The notes under the pieces are model-generated. The model was not told the origin of the DNA and ran no database searches. It saw nothing but the letters and a program-made list of their open reading frames with translations. This document shows, piece by piece, positions 62,611-64,000 of a stretch of DNA of 64,000 nucleotides. Position 1 is the stretch's first letter. Every line of letters starts with the position of its first letter. Both the position numbers and the translations under genes were made by a program. The stretch covers positions 24,482 to 88,481 of the forward strand of contig LVBG01000020.1 in NCBI GenBank assembly GCA_001603115.1, given 5' to 3'. The DNA comes from Spirochaetales bacterium Spiro_05 (lineage in GTDB: Bacteria > Spirochaetota > Spirochaetia > Sphaerochaetales > Sphaerochaetaceae).

Positions 62611-63891
62611 ATGTTATTGACCAACTGCCGCTATTTGGATGAAACCTTTCACCTCAAACATGCTGACATCAGGATTACCGATACCAAGATAGGAATGATA
62701 GAGCCACATCTCGCTCCTCTTGAAGGAGAAGAGGTGTTTGACTGCGCTTCCCATCTCCTCTACCCCGGCCTCATCGATGCCCATGTCCATACCCCCGACA
62801 CCCTGCTGCGCGGCCTCTTCTGCGATAAGAGCCTCCACCAGTGGTGTGACGCGAGTGAACAGGGCAAGCTGCAGCAACGACTTTTCGACTATCTTGATGA
62901 GTCGGTACCAAGCAAGGCGTTTTCCACCCTCGTCCAGTACGCATACCTGCAGTATCTGAAGACCGGGGTGGTCTGCATTGTCGAGACTGGGCAAGCCGAC
63001 TTCTCCTGCAAGGCACTGGAGCGGGCAGCACAAGAAACTGGGATCAAAGCGTTGGTTGATTGGTACGATGAAAAGCCAAGCGCGGCTCTCCTTTCAGATA
63101 CATTGAGGCGGGGCACTCACCTACCGGAAGAGGAAGACCTGGACCTAGCCGGCTTCAATGCCGCTAAAGAGCGTGTATCTGCAGGACAGGGGCCGCTGAT
63201 GACACACTGTCTGGAGACCACATTCCGCAGGCAGGAGATACTCAGGAAATTCGGCCTCTCAACGGTTGCGTTGCTTGCACGAGAGGGGATGCTCAATGCA
63301 AACACCATTCTCTTTCACTGCATTGAAACCGATGAAAAGGACAAGCACTTGCTGTGTGAAAGCCAGGCTTATGTGGTGCACTGTCCGGTGTCAAACCAGC
63401 TCTGCAGTGAAGGTTCAATGGCGCTCGAGCAGCTTTTGGAGGGTCAGGCACGCATTGGGTTGGGTACCGATTTCCTTACCCACGATATCTGGGAGGTCAT
63501 GCGGACCACGTATCGCGAATTGAAGATGAGCGGCCATCCACAGAGGTGGACTGCAGAGCATGTCTGGAAGTTGGCTACCGCCTCCCCGATCCCACAGCTG
63601 TACCAAGGAGCCATCAAGGTGGGAAACAGTGCTGACCTTCTTTTCATCAATGACTCACTGGATCTCTCGCCTTTGGTGGAACTACCCTCTTTCTCCAACG
63701 TAGCCTTCAATACACTCACCTACACCAGAGGCGAGCATATCAGAGAGGTGATGGTGAATGGCCAGTGGGTGATCCGGGACAGAAGAAGCTGTTTACTTGA
63801 TGAAAAAGCACTTGAGAAACAGTATCGTGCACTAGTTGCTGAGGTCTTTGCCCACGAGCCCATCCAAGAGAGCAAGCGCAAGCTCGATTGA
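62611..63891 (+). CDS. Amidohydrolase (guanine deaminase/SsnA-like)
   Basis: 426-residue metal-dependent hydrolase. PGLIDAHVHTPDTLLRGLFCDKSLHQW has the metal HxH. THCLETTFRRQEIL and ILFHCIETDEKDKHLL give further His ligands, and LGTDFLTHDIWEVMRT carries the final Asp. The closest types are guanine deaminase, SsnA and chlorohydrolases. Next to nucleoside transport and a xanthine dehydrogenase-type enzyme, a purine-base deaminase is plausible. A terminator follows. Confidence 0.82.
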   Translation: MLLTNCRYLDETFHLKHADIRITDTKIGMIEPHLAPLEGEEVFDCASHLLYPGLIDAHVHTPDTLLRGLFCDKSLHQWCDASEQGKLQQRLFDYLDESVPSKAFSTLVQYAYLQYLKTGVVCIVETGQADFSCKALERAAQETGIKALVDWYDEKPSAALLSDTLRRGTHLPEEEDLDLAGFNAAKERVSAGQGPLMTHCLETTFRRQEILRKFGLSTVALLAREGMLNANTILFHCIETDEKDKHLLCESQAYVVHCPVSNQLCSEGSMALEQLLEGQARIGLGTDFLTHDIWEVMRTTYRELKMSGHPQRWTAEHVWKLATASPIPQLYQGAIKVGNSADLLFINDSLDLSPLVELPSFSNVAFNTLTYTRGEHIREVMVNGQWVIRDRRSCLLDEKALEKQYRALVAEVFAHEPIQESKRKLD

Positions 63892-63914
63892 GTACATCGA
63901 AGGGTGCAGTCTCT

Positions 63915-63957
63915 AAGAAGGATCCCTTTCTGTTTTATCAGAACGGGATCCTTCTTA
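63915..63957 (+). terminator. Terminator of the purine-linked cluster
   Basis: Perfect 12-bp stem AAGAAGGATCCC/GGGATCCTTCTT around an 18-nt loop, 23 nt after the amidohydrolase stop. Confidence 0.82.
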
Positions 63958-64000
63958 TACATCGAATACACTGTTGACCCTGGAAAAGGCTCTTCATCAA

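Overview
The window is about 53% GC by eye and densely packed with bacterial genes. It suggests a Gram-negative spirochaete of the Sphaerochaeta type. The clues are many ABC transporters for sugars, amino acids, osmolytes and nucleosides, binding proteins whose mature ends start like AAGAKEAAPA, an outer-membrane TonB system, an OadGAB sodium pump and a fermentative, anaerobic flavour. The genus is an inference from gene style; no rRNA or other phylogenetic marker lies in the window.

Layout. 0-2 kb: end of an OpuC-type osmoprotectant ABC operon. 2-10.6 kb: MFS transporter with a DksA/TraR-like protein, a PHP histidinol phosphatase, an orphan PotD lipoprotein, purB, a TRIC/AlaX/DedA operon and a spirochaete-style hypothetical. 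10.6-14.6 kb: GNAT acetyltransferase, then a DeoR regulator, Ldh2-type dehydrogenase and malic enzyme operon whose promoter carries a perfect 13-bp inverted repeat. 14.7-29 kb: accessory region with tRNA-Cys, a BrnT/BrnA toxin-antitoxin pair (toxin interrupted by TGA), two AlbA_2/Schlafen-type proteins, a type IV AbiE toxin-antitoxin pair, a winged-helix remnant, a dispersed GNRA-hairpin repeat and an iron alcohol dehydrogenase. It surrounds a complete livKHMGF branched-chain amino acid operon and a small secreted protein.

29-33 kb: a cobalamin riboswitch controls a BtuB-like receptor followed by ExbB, two ExbDs and TonB, a whole energised vitamin B12 uptake operon. 33.3 kb: a second small secreted protein, which shares promoter, leader and hairpin with the one at 22.7 kb. 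34-39 kb: GH36 alpha-galactosidase divergent from a mutarotase-like protein, then an acetyltransferase and gpsA. 39-44.3 kb: a sugar or sialic-acid-type ABC operon with a DapA/NanA-family aldolase, divergent from its GntR regulator. 44.5 kb: an unannotated, highly structured small RNA candidate with its own promoter and terminator. 44.7-47 kb: SIMPL lipoprotein, Nudix hydrolase, Mrp ATPase. 47.4-50.8 kb: oadGAB.

50.8-53.2 kb: esterase, dCMP deaminase and PfkB kinase in an overlapping operon. 53.4-63.9 kb: a purine/nucleoside module made of a BMP-type binding protein, two-domain ABC ATPase, two permeases, a fused two-domain molybdenum hydroxylase of the xanthine dehydrogenase type, a methyltransferase, an AraC regulator and an amidohydrolase. 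TGCAACA-type motifs recur upstream of these genes.

Metabolic links: malic enzyme and OadGAB both act at the malate/oxaloacetate/pyruvate node. The 53-64 kb block can be read as nucleobase or nucleoside import followed by hydroxylation and deamination. The most novel-looking items are the shared secreted-protein promoter/leader, the small RNA at 44.5 kb, and the hairpin repeat family at 23-26 kb.
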